A stretch of DNA of 46,863 bases from Stentor coeruleus (lineage: Eukaryota > Ciliophora > Heterotrichea > Heterotrichida > Stentoridae), in NCBI GenBank assembly GCA_001970955.1, contig MPUH01000546.1, positions 1 to 46,863 on the forward strand, written 5' to 3'. Made by a program: the position numbers and the translations under genes. The notes beneath the pieces are model-generated. The model saw only the letters and a list, made by a program, of their open reading frames with translations. It made no database searches and was not told the origin of the DNA. Below, one piece after another: positions 21,808 to 32,879 of this stretch (position 1 is its first letter; every line of letters begins with the position of its first letter).

Positions 21808-24800
21808 ATGTCCCGAAAGAAGAATTTTGATTTCCCTGAAATCGGAAACATCAGCACTTTAGAATATTATAACTTATTGCTTAATGGAAAAAGGGCAACA
21901 AGATACTCGACTAAAGAAGCTCAAGGGTCATCACAACAAACTGTACAGAAAACTCTAATTCAGAAACAGAATAAAAAAAAAACTAAAAAAGATAATAGCT
22001 TACCTTATAAGAAGAAAAAAAATGATGAACTTGTCACCCCATCGCCACCTGAAGAGATTATTAAATTTAAGTATCTTTATGGGTGTATTTATGGAGAAGA
22101 TGCTATTGAAAGGAAAATATGGATTGAAGATGATACAGGTATGTGGGAAGGGATTATTGAAAAGTTTGAAGATATGCAAGGAGAAAATATGCTACCAGTT
22201 AGATATATTGTTGGGGGCAAATGTGTTGATTTAAGAGAAGTTAAAGCTTATCTTTCTGGAGAAATTGTTGAGTACCAAGGTAAAGAATGTGAAGTACTTT
22301 GGAACTTCCCCCCACCACTCAGTTACCCCGAAGTTCAACTAAAAACTCCTGAATGCAAAATAATCAAGTAATTCTTATATAGTGTGGATATTCATGACCT
22401 TTATCAACCAAGGCTATCAAATGAACTTATTACTTGGATAGAAAAAAGGCGGGACCTTGAAGTCCATGATTTCAACATAAAAAGTTTTTATTTTAGGTTC
22501 CTTAGTATGAAAAACTCAAGACAAAAAATCCTTCTTTTAAGAAAGCATGAAGCTACAGGGAAGTATTTTGTATATAAAAACAAACAGTTTAAATGGATTA
22601 ACTCAGACAAAACCACGTTTTTTTGCAACAAAACAGAACCCCCAATCCCTTTTAACCTATTAGCTACATTTGTTCAAGGGGAGAATTTAAGGAAGATGTA
22701 CAAGAATTACTTCATGCATTGCGAGTTTTCATTTCCCAAAATCGCCCAAGAAGATAAACAGTTCAGAAAACAGACCAGGTGTAAGATTTGTGAGTATATT
22801 TTAGATGTTTTAGACTATAAACAATGCGAAGATTGTCAATGTTGTTATCATACCCAGTGTTTAGATACTGTAGCATGCCAAGCTGGGTTTAGGGATTTAT
22901 GGAGATGCCCAGATTGCCCTAGATGTGAAAATTGTTTAGGTAAATCAGACAAACTTCTACATTGTATGGACTGCAACAATTATTTTCATGAAAAATGTGT
23001 TGATTCAAACGTCTTACCAACACCAGGGAAATTATGGAAATGTGAACTATGTGCCCAATGCATGCACTGTAAAATCAGACCAACTGAAGCTAGTGTTAAA
23101 TGGAATGAAAATATAACAAAATGCATATCTTGTGATAGTAAATGGAAAAAAGGTGAGTATTGTTCCATATGCCTAAACTTCTGGTTTTCAAAAAAAGGTA
23201 GACAAAGCCGTACAGAACAAAGACTAAATCAAAATGATGACCCTGAAATGATTGAATGCGACAAATGTAAAATGTGGGTTCATTTATTATGTGAAACAAA
23301 CATGACTCCTATACTTTGGCAGCAGTTCACAGCAGATAAAAACATGAAATACTTTTGCCCTAAATGCAATAAAGAAAAACAAAATGCTGAAATGCTACAA
23401 ATAATCAACCAACTGATTGAATTAGAAAAAAACGGGTATTTTATTAAGAAAATCGATGATGCTTATTATAGTAAAGTGATAAAAAATAAAATGTTTTTTG
23501 AAAGTATGATCGATAATGCAAAAGAAGGGGTTTATTTTAACAACACCCAACTACTAAAAGACCATTTTACCCTTCTTTGTGAGAATGCAATGCATTATCT
23601 TAAAGCTAACACAGACGGGTATAAAGCTGCGAAAAAGCTTTTAGATGATGGTATGAGTTTATTAGATATGAAATTCATCCCATCTAAAAGAAAAAAACCA
23701 ACATCGGTATCAATGAAAAAAAAACCTAAATACGAATCTGATCTTCAAGGATTTAATATAGAACTTCCTATNGTATAAAGCTGCGAAAAAGCTTTTAGAT
23801 GATGGTATGAGTTTATTAGATATGAAATTCATCCCATCTAAAAGAAAAAAACCAACATCGATATCAATGAAAAAAAAACCTAAATACGAATCTGATCTTC
23901 AAGGATTTAATATAGAACTTCCTATTACTTTAGATACCCCAAAGTTTTATGAGTTCTCTATAGATTTACTTAGTAGCTTACCACCTGTAACNTTACTTTA
24001 GATACCCCAAAGTTTTATGAGTTCTCTATAGATTTACTTAGTAGCTTACCACCTGTAACTTTCTACCCATCACTAACTATTATTATAAACAAATTAGATA
24101 TACAACCTTTTATGGGTATAAAACCTTTACTATCTTTTTACCCTGACCCTGTTTCTATATCTTTTTCTGATCCAATCCTTTGTTTAATTGAACAATGTTA
24201 TATATGTTCATCTTTTATTCAAGATTTTGATGTATTTATTTGTAGGATTTGTAATAGAGCATTTCATAGATTTTGTATTATAAATCCTCCTATACAAAAT
24301 AATAATAATTGGAGATGTAGAGATTGTAGGGTTTGTGAAATATGTAATAATACACAAGATCCGATAAATATTTTGTATTGTAAAAAATGTGAAAAAGGTT
24401 ATGATGTTCAATGCTTATGGCCTAATGTAAAAGGTGGACTTTTTCTTAAAGACTGGGTTTGCGACAAATGTTTTAAATGCGAAAGATGTTTAAGTAAAAG
24501 TTATCATAAAGAAGGTTTTAATCCAAGTCGTGAGGATTTTTTCAGTGATTTTTCCTTGTGTTTTAAATGCAAATGGGTTGTTGTTAATAAAGATTATTGC
24601 CCTGAATGTTGTAAAGACTGGAGTTCACCTTATGATCAAAACCTTATAATCAAAGATAAAATTTTATGTCGAAGCTGTGAGTATTATTTTCACCCAGAAT
24701 GTGCCCAAGACTGGAAAAATATTTGTAGTCGTTGTAATGAAAATACATTTGAATACTCAAAAATCGAACATGGAACTTTAGAAAAAGTACAAACTCTTAT

Positions 24801-27186
24801 AAATCTCATGAGTCAAAGCAATGTTTATCAGATACTAACAAAACAACTTATACAAAACAGATACAAACTCGATCCAGATCTAGCGAATTTATTAGCGAAT
24901 TTCTTTTTAGTTGATAATTATGAGTTTATGACAAGTAATAATGAAATAAAGAACTTTTTTAATTCAAGAGGTGTTGAAGTTGTTAGAAAGACTACAAAAA
25001 GAAAATCGAAATATGAAAATACTAGAGTTAAGAAAATTGATGGACTTAGAGTTTCGGAAATATCGATACCTAAATCTCCTATTGTTCGTATGCATAGACC
25101 TAAAGAGTTTTTACAATTGTGGAATATTGAATGGGATACTTCGGAGATAATTTTAAGTTTGAATAAGGTTTTGACACCTTTGGATAATATTGAAGTTGTT
25201 GAAGTGTTTTTTCAGTCAAAAGATAATGAAAGGCCAGTTTTGTGTTTGATTACTGAATATGTTTGGANAAAAGATAATGAAAGGCCAGTTTTGTGTTTGA
25301 TTACTGAATATGTTTGGAACTTTGAGGATATTAGTGAGTATATGGATTTTCATAAAGGACCTGAAAATACCCCAACACAAAGGTATGACCTTTTAGGGAG
25401 TGTGATGAAGGAAAATTGTTTTCAGTCGGATGAGATTATGATTGATGATAGGAGTGATTGTGGTAAGTATAATGATGTTTCGCATGAGGTGTTGGTGAAA
25501 GAGTATTCTCATGAACAGACTATAAATTACTACATCAGCCACGAGTTCCCAGCATCCTTATCATTCATTCGCAAATTCGAATCCTGGCTTAAAGAGCACC
25601 TTCTCGACATAACCCAACACATAATAAACACAGTAAAAGTTTTACCAAGTGAAGAAGAAAAAAATCCACAAAGCAAAGTTAACGAAAACATACAAAATGA
25701 CATGACCAAATCTTTATCCTGTATTCTCTGCAAAGAATCTGGAGAGAAAAAAGTTAGTGGAAGACTAATACCTTGTGAAGATAGTATCTGGGTGCATATA
25801 AACTGTGCATTTTTTAGCTCAGAAGTGCGTATCGATGAACATAATATTCTTTTAAATTTCTACAACAGTCTCTCACGTGGTAAAAAAACAAAATGTAAAG
25901 AATGTGGGAAAATAGGTGCCACAATAAACTGTGGGGCAAAAAAATGTCACAATTCTTATCATTTCCCTTGTGCCCTAACTGGAAAAGTTACCTTATTAGA
26001 AAACAAATGGGCATTTTGTGAAGGGTGTTCCTCATTAAAAGACCCATCAAAAATTGCGAGTATTGAATTTCTCATATCAAACCATCAAGAAAAATACATA
26101 TTATCCAGATCAAAAAAACAATCAAAAAAACCAAATTTTATTCAAGGCCAATACAACCGAATGGGTTCAGTAATTCTTTGTGAAATATCAAATGAAAAAT
26201 TTTTAAGTTATAGACTTGCTTGGATAAATGGGATAAGAAAAATCCTCAGATGTGAAAAAAAAAATGGGGTTTTCAGTGTTGGAATTTGTTGTAATGCTTT
26301 AGATGGATCTTTATTAGGAAGTTATATTGAATCTAGTGATATGATAAAAAGTACTATGGATAATCCTCAAGAAATATTTTCAGCTAATGATATTGAGTCT
26401 CTTTGGCCTAGATTGAAAAAAGGAGAAAGTTTTGTTATGAAGTCCGCTTGGGAATTTTTTGGTATGAATTTATCTACACATTATTCGCTGATTATCAATA
26501 ATCCTGAGCTTATGAGTTTTGTTAAAGAAAACAAAGCAATATTAGAAAAAATTTCTAATATAAAACCTTCATTATTTGGGGCGAGCCGGCTGGCCCCTTA
26601 TACAAAACATAAAACTGTATTTAAAGCTAATAAAAGCCATATAAGCCAGAAATCAGCTGGACATGAAGAACAGCTTGAAGGTAAAAGCGAAACAAGTTTA
26701 GTTTCAGAATATAGAAAATATACTAAAGCTATTGATAGAGATTCGAATTTAGAAGTCAGATCTTCAAATATTCATGGACTTGGACTTTTCACTTTGAAAG
26801 AGTAATAGATAGTTAGTGTCTCACCTGGGAAAATTGTTGTAGAATATATTGGAGAGATTGTTAGGAATAGAGTTGCGGATATGAGAGAGAAGGAATATGA
26901 GCAGAAAGGGATTGGACAAGGAAGCTGTTATCTTTTCCGTCTAGACGAAGAAAACGTTATTGACGCTACAGTAAAAGGTGGCAAAGCTCGTTTTATTAAC
27001 CACTCCTGCCAGCCGAACTGCGCAGCATCAGTTTGTGATATCGAAGGCAGTAAACATATCCTGCTTTTTGCCAAAGGTTTTATTCACAAAGGAGAAGAAA
27101 TAACATACGACTACAACTTTGATGTAGAAGAAGATAAAATTTCATGTCAATGTGGATCTAAAGACTGTCAAGGGAAGCTTAATTAA
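21808..27186 (+). CDS. KMT2/trithorax-type histone H3K4 methyltransferase (about 1,691 aa after correction)
   Basis: Two 15-nt introns (22368-22382 and 26802-26816) and three assembly duplications (around 23772, 23992 and 25268) must be removed, leaving 5,076 nt. In order: a basic N-terminus; PHD-type Cys/His clusters at 22777-23075 and 23150-23365; more PHD-like clusters at 24193-24745; an extended PHD at 25720-26030 (SIWVHINCAFFSSEV, KKCHNSYHFPCALTG); a FYRN/FYRC-like region at about 26150-26560; a SET domain from about 26716 with GLGLFTLK, VEYIGEIV, RFINHSCQPNC and GEEITYDYNF; and post-SET CQCGSKDCQGKLN at the C-terminus. The order PHD, ePHD, FYR, SET, post-SET is that of MLL/trithorax enzymes, which methylate H3K4 in COMPASS-type complexes. 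ATG is 30 bp after the HECT stop; stop TAA. Catalytic motifs are intact. Confidence 0.87.
22368..22382 (+). other. 15-nt intron 1 of the SET methyltransferase gene
   Basis: The sequence gtaattcttatatag starts GTA, ends TAG and contains an in-frame TAA. Splicing joins the first 187 codons to the following PHD-containing frame, which otherwise has no ATG (it opens only with GTG). Confidence 0.8.
23619..23925 (+). repeat. 153-bp direct duplication around N at 23772
   Basis: Positions 23619-23771 and 23773-23925 are the same 153 bp, with one visible mismatch (tcggta versus tcgata), separated by a single N. The duplicate shifts the methyltransferase frame by one. This is most simply an uncollapsed overlap between two contigs rather than a genomic repeat. 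Confidence 0.9.
23925..24059 (+). repeat. 67-bp direct duplication around N at 23992
   Basis: Positions 23925-23991 and 23993-24059 are identical and separated by a single N. Together with the preceding duplication, the added length is 222 nt, so the correct frame returns after both. A contig-join artefact is likely. Confidence 0.9.
25218..25318 (+). repeat. 50-bp direct duplication around N at 25268
   Basis: Positions 25218-25267 and 25269-25318 are identical and separated by a single N. The 51-nt excess repeats 17 residues in frame (KDNERPVLCLITEYVW), so the protein looks longer than it should be. Confidence 0.9.
26802..26816 (+). other. 15-nt intron 2, inside the SET domain
   Basis: The sequence gtaatagatagttag contains in-frame TAA and TAG. 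Splicing joins GLGLFTLK to DVSPGKIVVEYIGEIV and restores the canonical first part of a SET domain without a gap. This is the clearest intron in the window, because the conserved domain fixes both splice sites. Confidence 0.93.
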
Positions 27187-27239
27187 CTAGTTTAACACTA
27201 AAAAAAAACTTTAAAAAAAACTTATTTCCCATAATAAAA

Positions 27240-28394
27240 ATGGATGAAGAGCTGACAACTTATTCAAGTATCTCCGAAGCATCAATTTATAAATACAAGC
27301 TTCCAGGCCATAATAAAGTTTCAATTAACATAGAATTGTTTAATTTTTCAAATGATACTTTACGTAAACATGCTAAATATGCAATATTTGGAACTGACCA
27401 TCTTGGGGACTTTGAAGCATTTAGGAGATATAAAGAGTTTATAAGGCTTAGAGAAATTTTAGTTTCAGAGTGGATTGGGCTTATAATCCCTTTGCTTCCT
27501 GAGAAAAAAGCTGTTGTATAAAATATTTAGGGGAACCTTAAGAGAGACTTTATAGAAAAAAGGAGAAAATCTTTAGAGTATTTCGTTAAAAAAATTGCTA
27601 GTATTGAATGTGTTTATGTATCTGAAGTTTTTCAAGGGTTTATTAGGAATGATACATATTTTATAAATTTGTATAAGGATTATAGACCTCCTGATTTCAG
27701 AAAAGTTGCTGAGGTGTATCAAAAAGCTTTTGAAGATAGGGAAAATACAGAGGTTGATTATGAGGCTATAAGAGAAATTACTGAGTTATGTCAAGGAAGT
27801 TTGAAGATACTTAAAGAAAACAGAGATAATTTTATTAAATGTAAAGAGAAATATGATGAATATGAGAAAAACCATAGAGGTCTTTTGAATTGTATAACGA
27901 AACTTAGTCAAAATTATCTTCCTGATAGAAATGCTGAGTTTGTTGAAAGGACTTCATATATAAATCCTTATATCAAGCTTATTTCTCAAATGGATGTTAT
28001 GGTATTAGACTTGAAGTCTTTGAAGCAAGGGTTGAAAAAGTTGAAGGAACTTATTTCTTCAAGTAGGCTTCTTGAAAATAAAATCAATCATTATGAAGAA
28101 CTTATTGAAGGGTATAAAAATGGACTTAGACCTGTGATTATTACTATGAAGTCTAAAGATGTTGTACAAAGTAATATAGAAAATGCTTTCAATGCGATAT
28201 GTATGGATAAAGAAGCTTTAGACTGTATAATAGGATTTTTGGTATCTATACTTAAAGATGAGGTACCAAGAATCAAAGCAACTCATTGGAAATTACTTGC
28301 CTGTGGGATGAAAATATATGCACAAGAAGCGGTATCAGAATATGAAAATTTAGCAGCTTATGTTCTTCAGATTGAAAACAGCTTAAATTTATAG
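27240..28394 (+). CDS. PX-BAR sorting nexin (379 aa)
   Basis: Two exons, 27240-27515 and 27531-28394, give 1,140 nt ending in TAG. The PX domain (about residues 25-135) has the phosphoinositide-binding RRYKEF motif (62-67) and the proline-rich LIIPLLPEKK loop, which runs into the intron. The remainder (about 155-379) is helical and charged, as expected for a BAR domain. This is the SNX1/SNX5/Vps5 layout: such proteins bind PI3P on endosomes, bend membrane and act with retromer in endosome-to-Golgi retrieval. The N-terminus before the PX is short compared with SNX1. ATG lies 53 bp after the methyltransferase stop, on the same strand. Downstream begins the pseudogene region. Confidence 0.87.
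27516..27530 (+). other. 15-nt intron in the sorting nexin gene
   Basis: The sequence gtataaaatatttag contains an in-frame TAA. Splicing joins LLPEKKAV to GNLKRDFIEKRRKSLEYFV and continues the PX domain. Without it the PX domain would be truncated and the BAR part would lack a start. Confidence 0.88.
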
Positions 28395-28485
28395 TTTTAC
28401 TTAGGGTGATATACACATTAATATAGTATAATTATATGTTTAATTTTATTTAGGAGATTATGTGATGATGATTTTTAGGGTGGAT

Positions 28486-29475
28486 TAGAAACTACTGAAA
28501 GTACTGAAACTACTGAGACTGCTGAAAATACTGAAACTACAGAAACTACAGACACATCAGAGATAACCGAAACAACTGAAACAACAGAAACTACAGAAGA
28601 TTCCACAAACACATCATTTATAGAAGACACTGAAGATACTGACTTAAAAATAAAAGAGCTTCAAGATGAACTAGATGAGCTCTATAAGAATATGCAGAAA
28701 TAGAATACCTAATTGAGTAACTGCAACTAGATAAACAAGCTATAGAAGAAGATGCAGCAGCGAGTATGAGTAGCGACCTCTCAGAAATATCATTTACAAA
28801 TAGACTTGAAGGATTAGCTAATGAAGTTAAAGAATAGCTGAACAAGAAAAAGAAGCTGAAATGCAATTTCAAGAAGATTTGGCACAAAATTCAGTTGATG
28901 CAATGATTGAAGGCACAAGTGAGGCTATTCAAAACAATACAGATGAAATATTGACCAGTTTAGATGATGGTATGGATGCTATAAGCTTAGAAATAACTGA
29001 GCTTAAAGTAAATACTAGTGATCAATTATAGGAAATATTAGATACAACTGAAGATATATTAGAAACATCCTGATGATTCTGAGGTAGAACTTGATGAAGA
29101 GAGTTCAACTGATGCAAATGTTGAAGATAATTATGAAAAAACTGTAGAAACTACAGAAATTAGTGAAGAGACTGTTGAAAGTACAGATGTTGAGACTTTA
29201 GATGCTACAGAAGAGGTATCAGAAAGTACAGAGGAAATAACTTAGACTACGGATGCTAGTATTGAAAGTACTGATGATGAGATTATTGATATAGAAAATA
29301 TTGAAACTGATACTGCAGATGGTGAAGTTACAAAAAAACAGATTATGGATGTAGAAAACATAGAAACTGATATTCAGATGGGGAAGGTACAAAAAACAAC
29401 TGATGCTGTAGAAAGCACAGAGACTTTGGATGTTACAAAGATGCAGAAGAGACAACAGAGACTGCTGAGACAACC
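28486..29475 (+). pseudogene. Degenerate copy of the E/T-rich secreted protein gene, C-terminal part
   Basis: The plus strand here matches the gene at 42611-44497 (minus strand) from about its residue 270 to 600. It includes the ETT repeat, the IEDTE...KELQDELDEL coiled segment and the VESTDVETLDATEEV tail. It is broken by in-frame stops (for example a CAA to TAA change in ELQL context and GAG to TAG), by small deletions causing frameshifts, and by an internal duplication of about 50 bp near 29286-29400. Most differences from the intact copy that I could align by eye are G to A or C to T. No start codon or signal peptide precedes it. Confidence 0.88.
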
Positions 29476-29893
29476 AAATTTCATAAGCAATAGTTTTGAC
29501 TAGAATATATAATATTTTTTAGGAATAGGTGGCTGCTGCCTGGCTTAACAGGGGTTAAGCATATTTTCATTTTAGGTAGTTTTGAGGACCTTTGATGATT
29601 TTTTTCTTGAGCATTCATTAGTATGGCTTTGCTATGTTAAAATTACTTTTGAATTGTTGAGTTTTACAAGGATTTTTTCTTGACCTGAGAAGATTTCGTT
29701 TGTATATTTGTTTTGGTCGAACTTTTTTAAGCTCATAATTAAAAGTATTAGAGAAAATTATATGATGGATGAGGAGATGGGTTGGAAGATTTTTAAGATA
29801 AGGTTGAAGTTTAGTAGGATGGTTATTTGCTTGTATTGATTTAGTGATTATAAGATTTTTATGATGCTAAGATTGAAAGTAAGTGTTTTAATA
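29476..29893. other. T/G-rich spacer after the E/T pseudogene
   Basis: The segment is T- and G-rich on the plus strand, matching the 3' flank signature of plus-strand genes. A short GC-richer patch at 29526-29560 (ggtggctgctgcctggctt) stands out but does not fold into a tRNA cloverleaf I can see. No coding frame is convincing. Confidence 0.4.
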
Positions 29894-30416
29894 TGAGTGA
29901 TGATAGTTTAGATAGGATTTTTATGGGGAAATGTGCGGATTATTTAATTTTGGCAGGAGTTAGGGTATTGCGTTGAAAATATTAGGAATAGGATAATATT
30001 GATTATTTATAATATATTGATAAATGTAGGCAGGGATTTAAATTTCTTTGGATATATAATATGGGTAATAAAAGATGGATGCTTTAGAGTGAAGCTGAAG
30101 AAAAAATAAAGGATTTAAAAAAATCATTAGACTTAGAACTTGAACAATGCAAGAAAAATCAAGATAAAAATAATGAAGTTCTTGTTAAAGGAGTTTTAGA
30201 AAAAATTTATAGTTTAGAAAAAGAGTTTTTATTGTGAAGAAAAGGTTATTGGATACAGAGACAGAGACAGCGATAAAGTTTACTGAGAAGGAAAAAATTC
30301 AACTTAAAAAACAGATGAGCATGGTTGAAGAAACTGCAAATAAATTTATATGTGAAAGTCATGAAAACACCCCTAGATTTATGCAATTGTGTTGTAGTTT
30401 AGATTTGATATTTTAA
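29894..30416 (+). pseudogene. Broken coiled-coil gene remnant
   Basis: From ATG at 29894 one frame reads MSDDSLDRIFMGKCADYLIL and continues to SEAEEKIKDLKKSLDLELEQ and VLEKIYSLEKEF, with TAG and TAA interruptions between. A second frame then continues from 30234 to 30416 with LLDTETETAIKFTEKEKIQL and KKQMSMVEETANKF, ending in TAA. The heptad-like Leu/Lys/Glu pattern suggests a coiled coil. The combination of in-frame stops and a frame change indicates a dead gene. I do not recognise the parent, and no other copy lies in the window. Confidence 0.5.
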
Positions 30417-30561
30417 ATTTCCAACAAGCTGGTGGTTTCTTTGCATAATAGTTCCCAATGCTCAAATAAACAACACCTAAAATATCCATTAAATAATTTA
30501 TTATAATAAAATATCTAGTAACAAAATGCTATCCCGACTATGTAAAAAACATTAAAAAGCA

Positions 30562-30822
30562 TTATTGAAATCAAAAGTATAAGTATAAATTGTTATTTTC
30601 TACTAAACCTTTCACTAATTTTTTTCATATCAAAGCCATATATCCTTCAAAAAAAAAAACATAACTTGTAATTAAAAGCAAAAAGAATATTTGAACTATA
30701 ACAGATAAAATAAGAAAATTACATTCAAGAATCTCTCCTTTTTCTGTTGATAAGCATTTTCCAGGACTTGTCAACCCTGGGCTAATTAATGATAACATAG
30801 TAATAAATATTGGGAATAACAT
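30562..30822 (-). CDS. Possible small membrane protein (86 aa if TGA is read as Trp)
   Basis: The frame starts at ATG (30820-30822). A hydrophobic N-terminus that could be a signal peptide precedes a short polar stretch with two cysteines (GKCLSTEKGEILEC). A strong membrane segment (FLILSVIVQIFFLLLITSYV) follows. With the standard code it ends at a TGA after 65 codons. If TGA is Trp it continues for 21 more codons to TAA with a basic, tail-like sequence. There is no homologue in the window, and AT-rich DNA readily makes hydrophobic frames, so this is a tentative call. Confidence 0.28.
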
Positions 30823-31699
30823 TGCTTTGTATATAAAACTGTGTATGCAACGAACAAATTATAATAATATTAGTTATAAAATTACCGTGATATATTGTTC
30901 ATAACTTAGATATCTGTTAAAATTGAAGACTGAAAATAAAACTGCATTAAGATCAACGTATAGCTAATTATGCCCTTTGCAAATTTTCCTCGATTTATGT
31001 TGCAAATGTGAATGTGGATTATATTATATAAAAAAAAACTTTCTTTAGAGATTATAAAGTCAAAAAAGTCTTTAGAGTAGTGCTTTTATAAGTTGTGACA
31101 GATTCAGCATTTACATATGCGAAAACCAAAATGCTAAAATATGCATTGATGCTTACCATACTCAATAATAATGAATGTTTTTTTAATATAGATAAAATAT
31201 ACCCTTGATGAACTTCAATCATAGTAGCATGCTGAATAATATCAATAAACATGATACTATATTCAAAGCCCACATATTGATTTTATTATTAAATAAACTT
31301 GATGATTATTGAAACAGAAATTATAATTAGGCTTAAATTTTTTGGTTTAAGTATATGAAGTCTTAGAATTCAAAGAGGATTATTTGTGAAATTCAAGAGT
31401 TAATTACATTATTATCAGCTTTTAAAGTGCATATTGCACTCATTTTTTTATTTCTATTATCTTAATCAAGGTATAAACTGTTACTTTAGCATATTAAACT
31501 TTATTAAAATTACTATACAACCAGATGCTATGATTATTAGTAAAATACGAATTTCTTTAAGTCATAAATTTCATATGTAAACCATCAATAAAACTATATC
31601 TTAACCTCAATAATTTTTATTTTTTTCTCTACCATAATCTTATTTATGCACAATATATCAATAAAAAAATAATCTTCCTAAGCCTTTATTGCTTGAATC
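30823..31699. other. AT-rich stretch without a supported gene
   Basis: A 73-codon minus-strand frame at 31052-31273 is hydrophobic but has no supporting feature. Several TTT/AAA-rich runs and no repeat longer than the surroundings are seen. The stretch ends where the left arm of the inverted duplication begins. Confidence 0.45.
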
Positions 31700-31812
31700 A
31701 CCTCATCCAGATCCTTAATAAAACTACACAAACTACCGTAGCCTTAATAAAAATCCTTTTCTTTAATTTCAAAATCTTAATTGCAACATCCTAATTTTAT
31801 TCTCTTAAACAT

Positions 31813-31938
31813 TTCACACTATTTACAACAACATTTTCATTTTTAAAATCATTTAAATCCTATTCTACTTCAAACTTCACACTATTTACAACAACACTTT
31901 CATTTTTAAAATCATTTAAATCCTATTCTACTTCAAAT
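31813..31938. repeat. Two-copy tandem repeat, 63-bp unit
   Basis: The unit beginning ttcacactatttacaacaac is present twice, starting at 31813 and 31876, nearly identical. The corresponding part of the right arm (about 46670-46750) has one copy, so the duplication arose after the arms separated. Confidence 0.88.
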
Positions 31939-32018
31939 CTTAACACCCTATCAAAACTTCAAATATAAAACTAAATCCTCAAATTAAAATTATTTTCAAG
32001 ATTACTTAAAATAATGAA

Positions 32019-32293
32019 TTAAAACTTATTAACAATTTCCCTTTTAATCTGTAAAAAACTTTTTCAAGCTCTGTCTTATATAAAGAATAACTGTAGACCT
32101 AAAAGTTACAACAGAGTCTTTAATCTTGCATTGCTCAGTATATCTTTGATATATTCTATTTCATCAATTTTTGAATCTAAACTGATTTCAGTAAATCTAT
32201 TATCACATCAATAGAAATTTTCAACAGTTTGATCTTTAAATGCTGACATGACGACTTCTCTAGTTTCAAAGTTAGTTTGACAGAACCCCGTTT
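32019..32293 (-). pseudogene. Dead copy of the small gene at 46333-46608
   Basis: The minus strand matches the intact 91-codon frame in the right arm but contains single-base indels that break the frame. The start codon equivalent to 46333 is changed (ATGG to ACGG). Matches such as the segment around FKDQTVENFYR and CKIKDS remain recognisable. The end still carries TAA. Being inside the inverted duplication, it is clearly a paralogue and not a separate gene. Confidence 0.8.
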
Positions 32294-32597
32294 TTGTATT
32301 TGAACTGTTTCGAAAATTAATAGTTTTAGATTAGGATTTTTATATGTGATTAGATTTTGGATGTTTTATTGGGATTATTATAGAAGTTATGTGATTAGGT
32401 TTTTGTGTGGGTTTATATGGTGGAGTTATTTGAGAAATTTTTATAGTTTTATATCATTACGATGGTTGTGCAAAGAAATTTTTATTGGAGTTGGTGATAG
32501 GTTTATATGAATTTTGGTAGTTTAGATGGATGATTTGGCTTCTAAGCTGGAATTAAGTTGATTGATGATTTGCAAGATTAATGGTAATAGATTTATT

Positions 32598-32774
32598 ATA
32601 TGATAGAGAATTTATTAGATTCAAAAGATTTAGAATTTTTAGTGTATGATATATTTATATGATAGAGAATTTATTAGATTCAAAAGACTTAGAATTTTTA
32701 GTGTATGATATATTTATATGATAGAGAATTTATCAGATTCAAAAGACTTAGAATTTTTAGTGTATGATATATTT
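32598..32774. repeat. Three-copy tandem repeat, 59-bp unit
   Basis: Units begin with atatgatagagaatttatta at 32598, 32657 and 32716 and are nearly identical. The right arm has a single unit near 46000-46060, showing local expansion in the left arm. No coding content is seen. Confidence 0.9.
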
Positions 32775-32879
32775 ATATGCATAATAATACTTTAGATATG
32801 ATTTATGAATATATTTTGCTGTAAATATAATTTAAGATTTAAATTCTCAAACTTCAAATCATGTAAAATGTCAGCCCAA

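Larger units (their letters stand above)
31700..32842 (-). repeat. Left arm of a large inverted duplication
   Basis: This arm is the reverse complement of about 45900-46863, the right arm, which runs off the end of the window. Position 31700 pairs with 46863, and similarity continues to about 32842. The two arms differ by many substitutions and small indels. Two tandem expansions (31813-31938 and 32598-32774) occur only in this arm. It includes a dead copy of the small gene at 46333-46608. The similarity was judged by eye. Confidence 0.85.

Noticed and set aside
23619..24059. Genuine tandem exon duplication in the methyltransferase gene
   Set aside because: Each pair is separated by exactly one N, is nearly identical and breaks the frame. 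Contig overlap is simpler.
29526..29560. GC-richer patch that suggested a tRNA or structured RNA
   Set aside because: No acceptor stem, anticodon arm and T-arm can be matched. It is a short hairpin-like repeat at most.
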